Of a stretch of 12,756 nucleotides of DNA, positions 1 to 6,750 are shown in pieces (the first letter of the stretch is position 1; each line of letters opens with the position of its first letter). The stretch comes from an uncultured Eubacterium sp. (GTDB lineage Bacteria > Bacillota_A > Clostridia > Lachnospirales > Lachnospiraceae), in assembly GCA_947653505.1 (NCBI GenBank), contig CANTHI010000042.1, positions 1 through 12,756 of the forward strand, given 5' to 3'. The translations under genes and the position numbers were made by a program. The notes under the pieces are model-generated. The model saw only the letters and a list, made by a program, of their open reading frames with translations, did not search any database and was not told where the DNA came from.

Positions 1-1
1 T

Positions 2-463
2 GGTCACGGGCATGAGGGACATGAACACCACAGTCATGAGCATGATGGACATGATCATGATATGCATGACAGCCATCATGACGGCGATTCTGATCATGGT
101 CATCATCATGAGGACTCTGACCATGACCATCATGGGGTATCTGGCAGTCATGACCATGACCACGCACACCATCATCACCATGCAGATGAAATATTCACAA
201 GCTGGGGCAGGGAGACACCGCATAAATATGAAAAATCTGTCATTGAAAAGGCATTGAAAGCGCTGTCTGAGACCGAAGATTATGGTATGGTGCTGCGTGC
301 AAAGGGAATGGTAGAAGCTACCGACGGCACATGGATTTATTTTGATATGGTACCGGGTGAGTATGAGCTGCGCGAAGGGCAGCCGGAGTATACGGGCCGT
401 TTGTGTGTCATCGGCTGTGATCTGGCGCAGGAGAAGCTCCTGGAGTTGTTTGAACTGGTCTGA
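2..463 (+). CDS. CobW/G3E family GTPase, C-terminal part with His-rich metal-binding tract (5' truncated by window edge)
   Basis: The reading frame is open from the first base, so this is the 3' end of a longer gene; the internal ATG at 62 is not a credible start because the His-rich tract begins before it. The first roughly 62 residues hold about 27 histidines alternating with Asp, Glu and Gly. This is the metal-binding loop typical of CobW/YciC/HypB-type metallochaperones. It is followed by a compact domain of about 90 residues containing SWGRETPHKY, VLRAKGMVEATDGTWIYFDM and YTGRLCVIG, which matches the CobW C-terminal domain (PF07683 type). The GTPase domain with the P-loop would lie upstream, outside the window. 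Family knowledge points to GTP-dependent cytoplasmic delivery of a divalent metal, most often zinc. The gene ends 45 nt before a second CobW-like gene on the same strand, probably in the same operon. The family call is firm; metal identity is inferred. Confidence 0.88.
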   Translation, partial: GHGHEGHEHHSHEHDGHDHDMHDSHHDGDSDHGHHHEDSDHDHHGVSGSHDHDHAHHHHHADEIFTSWGRETPHKYEKSVIEKALKALSETEDYGMVLRAKGMVEATDGTWIYFDMVPGEYELREGQPEYTGRLCVIGCDLAQEKLLELFELV

Positions 464-508
464 TGTAAGAGATGGCGGCATTACAGATTTCGGAAAGGAA
501 GCTGACAG

Positions 509-1456
509 ATGGAGGAAATTCCGGTATATTTATTTACAGGTTTTATGGACAGCGGAAAGACATCCCTGATTCATGAGACTTTATATGATAACGAATTTGG
601 TAAGGATGCCCGTAATCTGATTATCTGCTGTGAAGATGGGGATGTGGAGTATGACGAGGCAAAGCTGCGTACGGTGACGGGACATCTGGCGATGATCGGA
701 GAGCAGGAGGAGCTTACGACAGAAAAATTAACCCGGCTCAATGAAACGTACCATCCGCAGCAGGTATTTATTGAGTACAACGGTACGTGGGAAGTCGGTC
801 CGTTTCTGGAAATGAAGCTGCCGGACGGCTGGGAGCTGGTGCAGTCGCTGGCCACGGTAGATGCGGATACGTTTGAAATGTATCTGGCAAATATGCGTGC
901 AATGATGATGGAGCAGCTGTTTTCTGTGGATGTGGTTATTTTTAACCGCTGCGATGATGATACGCCGCGCGGGAAATTCCGCAGGACGGTAAAAGCGTTA
1001 AACCGCAGGGCGCAGATCGTATATGAACGGAAAGATGGTACGATTGACGACCGGGATATGGAAGAACTGCCGTTTGACATCAACGCGGAGGTGATTGAGC
1101 TGTCCGATGCGGATTATGGCATCTGGTATCTGGACGCAATGGACAATCCAAAGAAGTATGAAGGAAAAAAGATCCGGTTTCTGGCGCTTGTATACCGCCC
1201 GGAGCACAAGATCAAACGCGGGGTGTTCGTACCCGGGCGGTTTGCGATGACCTGCTGCGAAGCGGATATCCAGTTTATCGGGTTTAAATGCAAATACGAT
1301 CAGGCTGACCAGATCCGGCACCGTTCCTGGATTACGATTACCGCGGAAGTAAAATATGAGTTTGCAATGGAATACCGCGGCAAAGGGCCGGTGCTGTATC
1401 CGGTATCGATTGAACCGGCTCAGAAGCCGGAGGATGAGCTCGTTTATTTTTCCTAG
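509..1456 (+). CDS. CobW-like P-loop GTPase fused to a YcgQ/DUF1980 (TIGR03943)-like C-terminal domain
   Basis: A 315-residue protein. Its N-terminus carries a Walker A loop, GFMDSGKTS at residues 11-19, as in CobW/YjiA proteins. A probable G4 motif NRCD is at 146-149, and IEYNG (88-92) sits where CobW proteins have I-E-x-S/N-G. The usual CxCC metal motif is altered: only ICCEDGDVEYD (39-49) is seen. Instead of a CobW_C domain, residues 220-300 (KIRFLALVYR, FVPGRFAMTCCEADIQFIGF, RHRSWITITAEV) resemble the C-terminal DUF1980 domain of YcgQ, a putative permease subunit linked to zinc stress in bacilli. The start follows a GGAAAGGAAG stretch about 9-18 nt upstream. It sits 45 nt after another CobW gene, so a joint role in metal homeostasis is likely. 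The GTPase part is sure; the C-terminal assignment rests on remembered motif patterns and is moderately sure. Transported or delivered metal is unknown. Confidence 0.82.
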   Translation: MEEIPVYLFTGFMDSGKTSLIHETLYDNEFGKDARNLIICCEDGDVEYDEAKLRTVTGHLAMIGEQEELTTEKLTRLNETYHPQQVFIEYNGTWEVGPFLEMKLPDGWELVQSLATVDADTFEMYLANMRAMMMEQLFSVDVVIFNRCDDDTPRGKFRRTVKALNRRAQIVYERKDGTIDDRDMEELPFDINAEVIELSDADYGIWYLDAMDNPKKYEGKKIRFLALVYRPEHKIKRGVFVPGRFAMTCCEADIQFIGFKCKYDQADQIRHRSWITITAEVKYEFAMEYRGKGPVLYPVSIEPAQKPEDELVYFS

Positions 1457-1508
1457 CGCTTTGTCCGGACAGTAGTCAGAGTTTCGTTTAAGTATATCCG
1501 GAAAAGCG
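1457..1508. repeat. Imperfect inverted repeat just after the CobW-like gene
   Basis: The arm CGCTTTGTCCGGA (1457-1469) is complementary to TCCGGAAAAGCG (1497-1508) except for one extra base, with a 27-nt loop. It begins directly after the TAG stop at 1454-1456. No run of T follows, so it is a poor intrinsic terminator. It may be an mRNA-stabilising hairpin or a degenerate terminator. Confidence 0.4.
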
Positions 1509-1510
1509 GT

Positions 1511-1534
1511 TGTTTAAAGAGTCATTTTTAAACA
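1511..1534. promoter_or_regulatory. Perfect palindrome TGTTTAAA-N8-TTTAAACA upstream of nfnA (possible operator)
   Basis: Two perfect 8-bp arms, TGTTTAAA (1511-1518) and TTTAAACA (1527-1534), are separated by GAGTCATT. The symmetry and AT-rich arms fit a dimeric repressor site, about 110 nt upstream of the nfnA start. No convincing sigma-A promoter was found next to it. The spacing differs from the Rex site (TTGTTAA-N4-TTAACAA), so no regulator is named. It could also be a weak RNA hairpin. Confidence 0.35.
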
Positions 1535-1581
1535 GTTCCCCGGCTCTGGGAAGAGTTTTGAGAGAAGTACAGGAGAAAAAA

Positions 1582-1616
1582 GCCACAGTTGTATTGCAAC
1601 AGCTTCCGGCTGTGGC
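1582..1616. other. Leader hairpin GCCACAG...CTGTGGC ahead of nfnA
   Basis: A perfect 7-bp stem, GCCACAG (1582-1588) with CTGTGGC (1610-1616), encloses a smaller GTTG/CAAC pair (1588-1591, 1597-1600). The A-run at 1576-1581 precedes it on the plus strand. The terminator-like layout (stem followed by T6) therefore exists only when read on the minus strand, where no gene is seen. On the plus strand it would be an RNA hairpin ending 18 nt before the nfnA Shine-Dalgarno sequence. Confidence 0.4.
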
Positions 1617-1645
1617 GGATAGTGATGGAAGAATGGAGGTTTGCT

Positions 1646-2536
1646 ATGTTTTCGATAGTTAAAAAAGAATTACTGGCGGATAAAATTTATCTGATGGTAG
1701 TCGAAGCGCCGCGTGTGGCAAAATCATGCCTGCCGGGGCAGTTTGTCATCGTAAAGATCGATGAAGAAGGGGAGCGGATCCCGCTGACGATCTGCGATTA
1801 TGACCGTGATAAAGGTACGGTAACGATCGTGTTCCAGACGGTAGGCTATTCTACCGGACGGATGAAAGAATTAGAGGAGGGTGACTGCTTCCGTGATTTT
1901 GTAGGGCCGCTCGGGTGTGTATCCGAGATTTGTGAGGAAAAAAATCTGGAAGAAACAAAGAAAAAGCACATCGTATTTATTGCCGGAGGCGTAGGTACGG
2001 CACCGGTGTATCCGCAGGTAAAATGGCTGAAAGAACATGGCGTGGACTGTGATGTGATTATGGGTGCAAGAAATAAAGAGCTGCTATTTTATGTAGAGGA
2101 AATGCGGGCACAGGCTGCGAACCTGTATGTTACGACAGATGATGGTACATATGGATTTCATGGCATGGGCACGGACCAGCTGCAGGCGCTGGTAGAAGAA
2201 GGCAAAACATACGATCATTGCGTGGCAATCGGACCGATGATTATGATGAAATTTGTCTGCATTCTGACGAAAAAACTGGGGATCCCGACGATCGTATCCA
2301 TGAATCCGATTATGGTAGATGGGACCGGAATGTGCGGCGCCTGCCGTCTGATGGTCGGAGGAGACGTGAAGTTTGCGTGTGTGGACGGACCGGAGTTTGA
2401 CGGGCATCTGGTTGATTTTGATCTGGCGATGAAGCGTCAGCAGCAGTATAAGACGCAGGAAGGCAGGGCGATGTTAAAGCTCGAAGAGGGAGACACCCAT
2501 CATGGCGGATGCGGAATGTGCGGAGGTGATCAGTAA
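1646..2536 (+). CDS. nfnA: NADH-dependent ferredoxin:NADP+ oxidoreductase, FAD/[2Fe-2S] subunit NfnA
   Basis: A 296-residue protein of the sulfide-dehydrogenase-alpha/PyrK-like family. With NfnB it forms the cytoplasmic bifurcating complex that couples NADPH, NAD+ and ferredoxin. Visible motifs are the FAD-binding RIPLT (44-48), the nucleotide-binding GGVGTAPV (114-121), and the iron-sulfur segment with C230, C233 and C245 preceded by D225. In characterised Nfn complexes the [2Fe-2S] cluster of this subunit is held by one Asp and three Cys, which this pattern can supply. The tail THHGGCGMCGG adds a CxxC (C289, C292) and two histidines. The ATG at 1646 is chosen because GGAGG lies 6 nt upstream and MFSIVKKELL is the family N-terminus; the open frame extends further upstream only through a TTG with no such support. 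It overlaps nfnB by one base. Some databases call such proteins sulfide dehydrogenase or DHODH electron-transfer subunit. Confidence 0.93.
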   Translation: MFSIVKKELLADKIYLMVVEAPRVAKSCLPGQFVIVKIDEEGERIPLTICDYDRDKGTVTIVFQTVGYSTGRMKELEEGDCFRDFVGPLGCVSEICEEKNLEETKKKHIVFIAGGVGTAPVYPQVKWLKEHGVDCDVIMGARNKELLFYVEEMRAQAANLYVTTDDGTYGFHGMGTDQLQALVEEGKTYDHCVAIGPMIMMKFVCILTKKLGIPTIVSMNPIMVDGTGMCGACRLMVGGDVKFACVDGPEFDGHLVDFDLAMKRQQQYKTQEGRAMLKLEEGDTHHGGCGMCGGDQ

Positions 2537-3924
2537 TGGACGTAATGAAAAGAGTACCGGTAAAGGAACAGGAGCCGCAGGTAAGGGCAGCAAATTTTGA
2601 AGAAGTATGTCTTGGCTACTCCAAAGAAGAGGCGATGGAAGAAGCATCCAGATGCCTGAACTGCAAAAATGCGCAGTGTATCAAAGGATGTCCGGTCGGT
2701 ATTGATATTCCGGCATTTATCCAGCAGGTAAAAGAAGGCAATATAGAAAAATCCTATCAGGTCATTGCGGAATCCTCCGCGCTGCCTGCGGTATGCGGCC
2801 GTGTCTGCCCGCAGGAATCCCAGTGTGAGGGCAAATGTATCCGCGGCATCAAAGGGGAGCCGGTATCGATCGGCAAGCTGGAGCGCTTTACGGCAGACTG
2901 GGCAGGTGAAAATGGGATCCGTCCGGCTCCGGCTTCGGAGAAAAACGGCCGTAAGGTAGCGGTAATAGGCTCAGGTCCGGCGGGTCTTACCTGTGCGGGT
3001 GATCTGGCAAGACTTGGCTACGACGTCACGATATTTGAAGCGCTTCACGAAGCCGGCGGCGTTCTCGTATACGGGATACCGGAGTTCCGTCTGCCGAAAG
3101 AGCGTGTAGTAGCGCAGGAAGTCGAAAATGTAAAAGCACTTGGCGTTAAAATCGAGACAAATGTCGTGATCGGAAAAGCGGTCACGATCGACCAGCTTAT
3201 GGAAGAAGAAGGATTTGAAGCTGTATTTATCGGTTCCGGCGCGGGGCTGCCAAAATTTATGGGCATTCCTGGCGAACAGGCAAACGGTGTATTTTCCGCA
3301 AACGAATTTCTGACGCGCAACAATCTGATGAAATCTTTCAAAGATTATGACACACCGATTTCAGAAGGAAAGAAGGTCGTTGTAGTCGGCGGCGGCAATG
3401 TGGCAATGGATGCAGCCAGAACAGCGCTGCGTCTCGGCGCAGAGGTACATATCGTATACCGCAGAAGCGAAGCAGAGCTTCCGGCCAGAGTCGAGGAAGT
3501 GCACCATGCCAAAGAAGAGGGCATTATTTTTGACCTGCTTCAGAATCCGAAGGAAATACTGGTAGATGAAAACGGCTGGGTAAAAGGCATCCGGATCATC
3601 AAAATGGAGCTGGGTGAACCGGACGAATCTGGCAGAAGAAGACCAGTCGAGGTGCCGGGGTCCGAATATGAGATCGCCTGCGATACCGTGATTATGTCAC
3701 TGGGAACCTCTCCAAATCCGCTGATCTCTTCTACAACAACAGGTCTGGATACAAACCGCTGGCAGTGTATCGTGGCAGAGGAGGAAAACGGACAGACTTC
3801 CAAAGCGGGTGTCTTCGCCGGAGGCGATGCCGTCACAGGCGCGGCGACCGTAATCCTCGCGATGGGCGCCGGAAAGGCGGCAGCGAAAGGGATTCATGAA
3901 TATCTGACGAAAAAACACGCCTGA
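2536..3924 (+). CDS. nfnB: NADPH-binding subunit of the bifurcating ferredoxin:NADP+ oxidoreductase NfnB (GltA-like)
   Basis: A 462-residue protein homologous to the glutamate synthase small subunit. The N-terminal domain has eight cysteines in two groups (C40, C43, C48, C52 and C87, C91, C97, C101), which bind two [4Fe-4S] clusters in this family. It is followed by a FAD Rossmann motif GSGPAG (145-150), a NADPH Rossmann motif GGGNVA (285-290), and near the end the FAD motif FAGGDAVTGAATV. In the Nfn complex this subunit holds the bifurcating flavin and passes electrons from NADPH to ferredoxin and, through NfnA, to NAD+. The ATG shares its A with the nfnA stop (TAATG), so translation is probably coupled. 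A glutamate synthase role is unlikely because no large GltB subunit is adjacent and the neighbour is NfnA. A strong hairpin terminator begins 17 nt after the stop. Confidence 0.94.
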   Translation: MDVMKRVPVKEQEPQVRAANFEEVCLGYSKEEAMEEASRCLNCKNAQCIKGCPVGIDIPAFIQQVKEGNIEKSYQVIAESSALPAVCGRVCPQESQCEGKCIRGIKGEPVSIGKLERFTADWAGENGIRPAPASEKNGRKVAVIGSGPAGLTCAGDLARLGYDVTIFEALHEAGGVLVYGIPEFRLPKERVVAQEVENVKALGVKIETNVVIGKAVTIDQLMEEEGFEAVFIGSGAGLPKFMGIPGEQANGVFSANEFLTRNNLMKSFKDYDTPISEGKKVVVVGGGNVAMDAARTALRLGAEVHIVYRRSEAELPARVEEVHHAKEEGIIFDLLQNPKEILVDENGWVKGIRIIKMELGEPDESGRRRPVEVPGSEYEIACDTVIMSLGTSPNPLISSTTTGLDTNRWQCIVAEEENGQTSKAGVFAGGDAVTGAATVILAMGAGKAAAKGIHEYLTKKHA

Positions 3925-3941
3925 TCTGTGGCATATTATAA

Positions 3942-3995
3942 AAAAACCAGCCCGTCCGGAATGCAGCTGTATGCGTTCCGGACGGGCTGGTTTTT
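3942..3995. terminator. Bidirectional intrinsic terminator between nfnB and the Rpn-like gene
   Basis: Positions 3942-3961 and 3976-3995 are perfectly complementary over 20 bp, with a GC-rich core (CCAGCCCGTCCGGAA) and a 14-nt loop. The outer part of the stem is an A-run on the left and TTTTT on the right, so the RNA from either strand ends in a U-tract. It lies 17 nt after the nfnB stop and 16 nt after the stop of the minus-strand gene, and serves both convergent genes. Confidence 0.93.
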
Positions 3996-4011
3996 CTGAA
4001 AGGCAGCGGAT

Positions 4012-4812
4012 TCAGACAGTAACACCAAGTACATATGAACGGGCGATTTCTTCAGAAAGATTAAACCGTCCCATGATATTGTGGATAATCTCATCATCCG
4101 TATGGCCGTCTTCACGGCGGATGTCGATATACTCCAGGATCCGGCCTTCAGCCCTGCCCTGCATTTTACCTTTTGTTTCACCTTCGGCCCTGCCCTGATT
4201 TAAGATTCGCCGCGCTTCAGTGTCTAAAATATGTCCGCCCATAACAGCTTTCACCTCTTTTTTTACATTCTCATAGTTTCTTGCAAAGTTTCTTGCTACT
4301 TTCAGAGTCATATCAATAAGGGTAATTTTCACAAATTCGGTAATGTATCCTTCGGACCGGAGATTGACAGCAGTATCATAGCTGACCGTTCCGCCGGGAG
4401 TCCGGATGTGGATGCGCAGGGTATCGGACATGGAGTCCGGATGCCTGAGATAGAGGACGGCGGAATACGGAAAAGAAACGGTAAGTTCGCCGTTTTCCAT
4501 GACAGCATCATCCAGTGCGGACTGGGTATGGTATTCGAAGAGCCTGACCAGAATGGAACAGTCTGGGTCAGACTGGCATTCCCAGTGATATTTTTTTGAA
4601 ACAGTGTCGGTAATTGTAAAAATGGTGTCACTGATACACTTTTCCTGAACACCGTCCTGCTGGTTGATGAAATATTCATTCGAGGAAAAGGAGACATTTG
4701 CGTGACTGGAAAAATGTTCATGAAAAACTTCGTTTACAAGTGGAATCAGAAGACTTCTGCAGTCATGAACCACTGTTTTGAAGGCATCATCGTAAGGAGT
4801 ATTTTCAGCCAA
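4012..4812 (-). CDS. Rpn-family PD-(D/E)XK nuclease / transposase-like protein
   Basis: A 266-residue protein. The N-terminal PYDDAFKTVVHD (6-17) is the usual opening of Rpn/YhgA-type and PD-(D/E)XK transposase-like proteins. D62 in SDTIF and the WECQS segment (E78, Q80) fit the D...ExQ variant of the nuclease core. The C-terminal third contains QGRAEGETKGKMQGRAEG (206-223), the Gly/Glu/Arg repeat common in this family. Members such as E. coli RpnA promote recombination and cleave DNA; whether this one is active is unknown. Translation appears to start at TTG (4812-4810). It is preceded by GGCGGT 8 nt upstream and an in-frame TGA 6 nt upstream, and the first in-frame ATG lies far inside the conserved core. 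It faces nfnB across a shared terminator and diverges from an ATPase/nuclease gene. No inverted repeats of an insertion sequence were seen around it. Confidence 0.85.
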   Translation of the reverse strand: MAENTPYDDAFKTVVHDCRSLLIPLVNEVFHEHFSSHANVSFSSNEYFINQQDGVQEKCISDTIFTITDTVSKKYHWECQSDPDCSILVRLFEYHTQSALDDAVMENGELTVSFPYSAVLYLRHPDSMSDTLRIHIRTPGGTVSYDTAVNLRSEGYITEFVKITLIDMTLKVARNFARNYENVKKEVKAVMGGHILDTEARRILNQGRAEGETKGKMQGRAEGRILEYIDIRREDGHTDDEIIHNIMGRFNLSEEIARSYVLGVTV

Positions 4813-4858
4813 TGTTAATCACCGCCATTCCGTAGCTGGTTTCTTTTCGTGTGAACCT

Positions 4859-4887
4859 ATTATAACATTTTTGAAACAGGGTGTCCA
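4859..4887 (-). promoter_or_regulatory. Sigma-A-type promoter for the Rpn-like gene (TGGACA-N17-TGTTATAAT)
   Basis: On the minus strand a -35 box TGGACA (4887-4882, 5 of 6 to consensus) is followed after exactly 17 nt by a perfect TATAAT (4864-4859). An extended TGN precedes the -10 box. The predicted leader to the TTG start is about 40 nt. Confidence 0.8.
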
Positions 4888-4916
4888 TAGCCACATGCTT
4901 TTTCCATAATCATATC

Positions 4917-4945
4917 TTGATTTTTCATCCGATGTTATTTATACT
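4917..4945 (+). promoter_or_regulatory. Sigma-A-type promoter for the AAA-ATPase-like gene (TTGATT-N17-TATACT)
   Basis: A -35 box TTGATT (4917-4922) and a -10 box TATACT (4940-4945) are separated by 17 nt. The predicted start site is about 35 nt before the ATG at 4987. Together with the minus-strand promoter it fills the 174-nt divergent region. The two -35 boxes face each other 29 nt apart, so one regulator could affect both genes. Confidence 0.7.
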
Positions 4946-4986
4946 TTAGAAAAAACAAAATACCAGCGCAGTATGGAGGTGGTCTG

Positions 4987-6720
4987 ATGCCGGGACCGGT
5001 AGGGATCGGGATACAGGATTTTGGAAAGTTAATCACAAATGGATGCTTTTATATCGATAAAACGTATTTTATCAAAGACTGGTGGGAGAGCCACGACGAT
5101 GTAACACTGATCACGCGTCCCAGACGTTTTGGAAAAACACTTACCATGAGTATGCTGGAGAGATTTTTCTCGGTGCAGGATGCCGGAAGCCGGATGTTTG
5201 AGCATCTTTGGATCTGGAAGGAGGAGAAGTACCGTGGGCTGCAGGGAACGTATCCGGTTATCAGTATGAGCTTTGCAAGGGTGAAGGGAAAGGATTACAA
5301 AGCGGTAAGAGACGCGATTTGCCAGATTATTGCAGATATCTATATGAAGCATCGTTTTCTAATGGAAGGAGAGCTTTTGGCAGAACCGGAAAAAAGGTAT
5401 TTTGAGCAGGTTTGTGATACGATGGATGACGCGGTTGCTGTCGCAGCCATACAGCGTCTGTCAGAATATTTATTCCGTTATTATGGAAAAAAGGTGATTC
5501 TGCTGCTGGATGAATATGATACACCCTTGCAGGAAGCGTATGTAAATGGATATTGGGAGGAAATATCGGATTTTATCAGGAAGATGTTTCACGCGTCGTT
5601 TAAGGATAACCAGAATCTGGAACGTGCGGTTATGACGGGGATTACGCGGGTAAGCAGGGAATCTGTCTTTTCTGATCTGAATCATTTAAAGGTTGTTACG
5701 GTAACGTCAGAAAAGTATGCGACAGTGTTTGGATTTACAGAGGCGGAAGTTTTTGAAGCGCTGGAAGCATACGGGCTGCATGACAGAAAGCGGGAAGTAA
5801 AAGAGTGGTATGACGGATTCCGGTTTGGTAATTGCGACAATATTTACAATCCGTGGTCTGTGCTGAATTTTCTGGATGAAAGGCGGATTGACGGTTACTG
5901 GGTAAATACCAGTTCCAACCAGATGATCGAAAGACTGATTGGCGGGAGCAGCAGTCTGGTCAAACAGATTGTGGAGGATTTGATCAGCGGAGGGGATTTT
6001 TGTACTTCTGTCAATGAAAATCTTGTTTATGACCAGCTGGATCAGGAAGAAAATGCGGTCTGGAGCCTTCTGCTGGCAAGTGGTTATCTGAAAGTAAAAC
6101 AGTGCTTTGCTGATCCGGAATGGGGAGATGTGAAATATGTTCTTGCGCTGACGAATAAAGAAGTCGCCGGCATGTTCCGCAATATGGTGAAAAACTGGTT
6201 CTCAGGCTGCAGTTCCAGTTATCATGATTTTATCAAAGCGCTGCTTCGGAATGATCTGGAAGCAATGAATGGTTATATGAACAGGGTTGCTCTTGCTACG
6301 TTCAGCATCTTTGACGCAGGGACAAAATCCTCCAAAACAGCGGAGCCGGAACGGTTCTATCATGGATTTTTTCTCGGCTTATCGGTCGGACTTTCTGACC
6401 GGTATAGTATTACTTCGAACAGGGAAAGTGGTTTTGGCAGATATGACGTGATGTTTGAGCCAAAGGATGGCAGGTCTGATGCAATGATTATAGAGTTTAA
6501 AGTGCATGGCAGGGGAACGCGTATGGAAGAGACTGTGCATGCGGCAGTCAGCCAGATTCTGAAAAAAAAGTATGCAGCCGCACTGGAAGAAAAAGGGATA
6601 CCGAAAAATAGAATACGGATTTATGGGTTTGCGTTTCAGGGAAAGCAGGTACTGATTGGCGGCGGATATCTTATGGATTATGAGACTACAGACGAATGCG
6701 GATCAATGGCAGACAGGTGA
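4987..6720 (+). CDS. AAA-ATPase-like protein with C-terminal PD-(D/E)XK nuclease domain (PF09820 + DUF1703 type)
   Basis: A 577-residue protein starting at an ATG with GGAGG 7 nt upstream. The opening IGIQDFGKLITNGCFYIDKT is characteristic of the AAA-ATPase_like family. Walker A is RPRRFGKT (44-51) and Walker B is ILLLDEYD (171-178), followed by conserved MTGITRVSRESVFSDLNHL (216-234) and EWYDGFRFG (273-281). The C-terminal domain shows a PD-(D/E)XK pattern: GRYD with D487, then IIEFK with E503 and K505, then Q523 in an AVSQI helix. All catalytic positions look intact. The family is abundant in gut anaerobes, often in many copies per genome; its biological role is not established, and defence, DNA processing or selfish propagation are all guesses. 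It diverges from the Rpn-like gene. No terminator is seen after its stop, so its transcript may run into the DUF512-der operon. Confidence 0.9.
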   Translation: MPGPVGIGIQDFGKLITNGCFYIDKTYFIKDWWESHDDVTLITRPRRFGKTLTMSMLERFFSVQDAGSRMFEHLWIWKEEKYRGLQGTYPVISMSFARVKGKDYKAVRDAICQIIADIYMKHRFLMEGELLAEPEKRYFEQVCDTMDDAVAVAAIQRLSEYLFRYYGKKVILLLDEYDTPLQEAYVNGYWEEISDFIRKMFHASFKDNQNLERAVMTGITRVSRESVFSDLNHLKVVTVTSEKYATVFGFTEAEVFEALEAYGLHDRKREVKEWYDGFRFGNCDNIYNPWSVLNFLDERRIDGYWVNTSSNQMIERLIGGSSSLVKQIVEDLISGGDFCTSVNENLVYDQLDQEENAVWSLLLASGYLKVKQCFADPEWGDVKYVLALTNKEVAGMFRNMVKNWFSGCSSSYHDFIKALLRNDLEAMNGYMNRVALATFSIFDAGTKSSKTAEPERFYHGFFLGLSVGLSDRYSITSNRESGFGRYDVMFEPKDGRSDAMIIEFKVHGRGTRMEETVHAAVSQILKKKYAAALEEKGIPKNRIRIYGFAFQGKQVLIGGGYLMDYETTDECGSMADR

Positions 6721-6750
6721 GAATCTGCCATACAAAAAGGAAGGCTGGGA

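Noticed and set aside
12..257. Met/Thr/Ile-rich open frame over the His-rich tract
   Set aside because: It is the out-of-frame reading of CAT/GAC codons of the CobW gene.
1511..1534. Rex redox-repressor operator upstream of nfnA
   Set aside because: The arms resemble half of a Rex site, but the gap is 8 nt with a 24-nt total, not the 18-nt TTGTTAA-N4-TTAACAA layout.
1582..1616. Intrinsic terminator upstream of nfnA
   Set aside because: The T-run lies on the wrong side for plus-strand transcription, and no minus-strand gene needs it.
1589..1645. Extended NfnA N-terminus from TTG at 1589
   Set aside because: The added residues are not family-like, the TTG sits inside a hairpin, and ATG 1646 has a strong GGAGG and the conserved N-terminus.
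6656..6684. Promoter TTGGCG-N17-TATGAG before the DUF512 gene
   Set aside because: Only 4 of 6 matches in each box and it lies inside the ATPase gene; too weak to call.
4012..6720. Complete insertion sequence or composite transposon
   Set aside because: No terminal inverted repeats or target-site duplication could be found at the borders; the genes are transposase-like only by fold.
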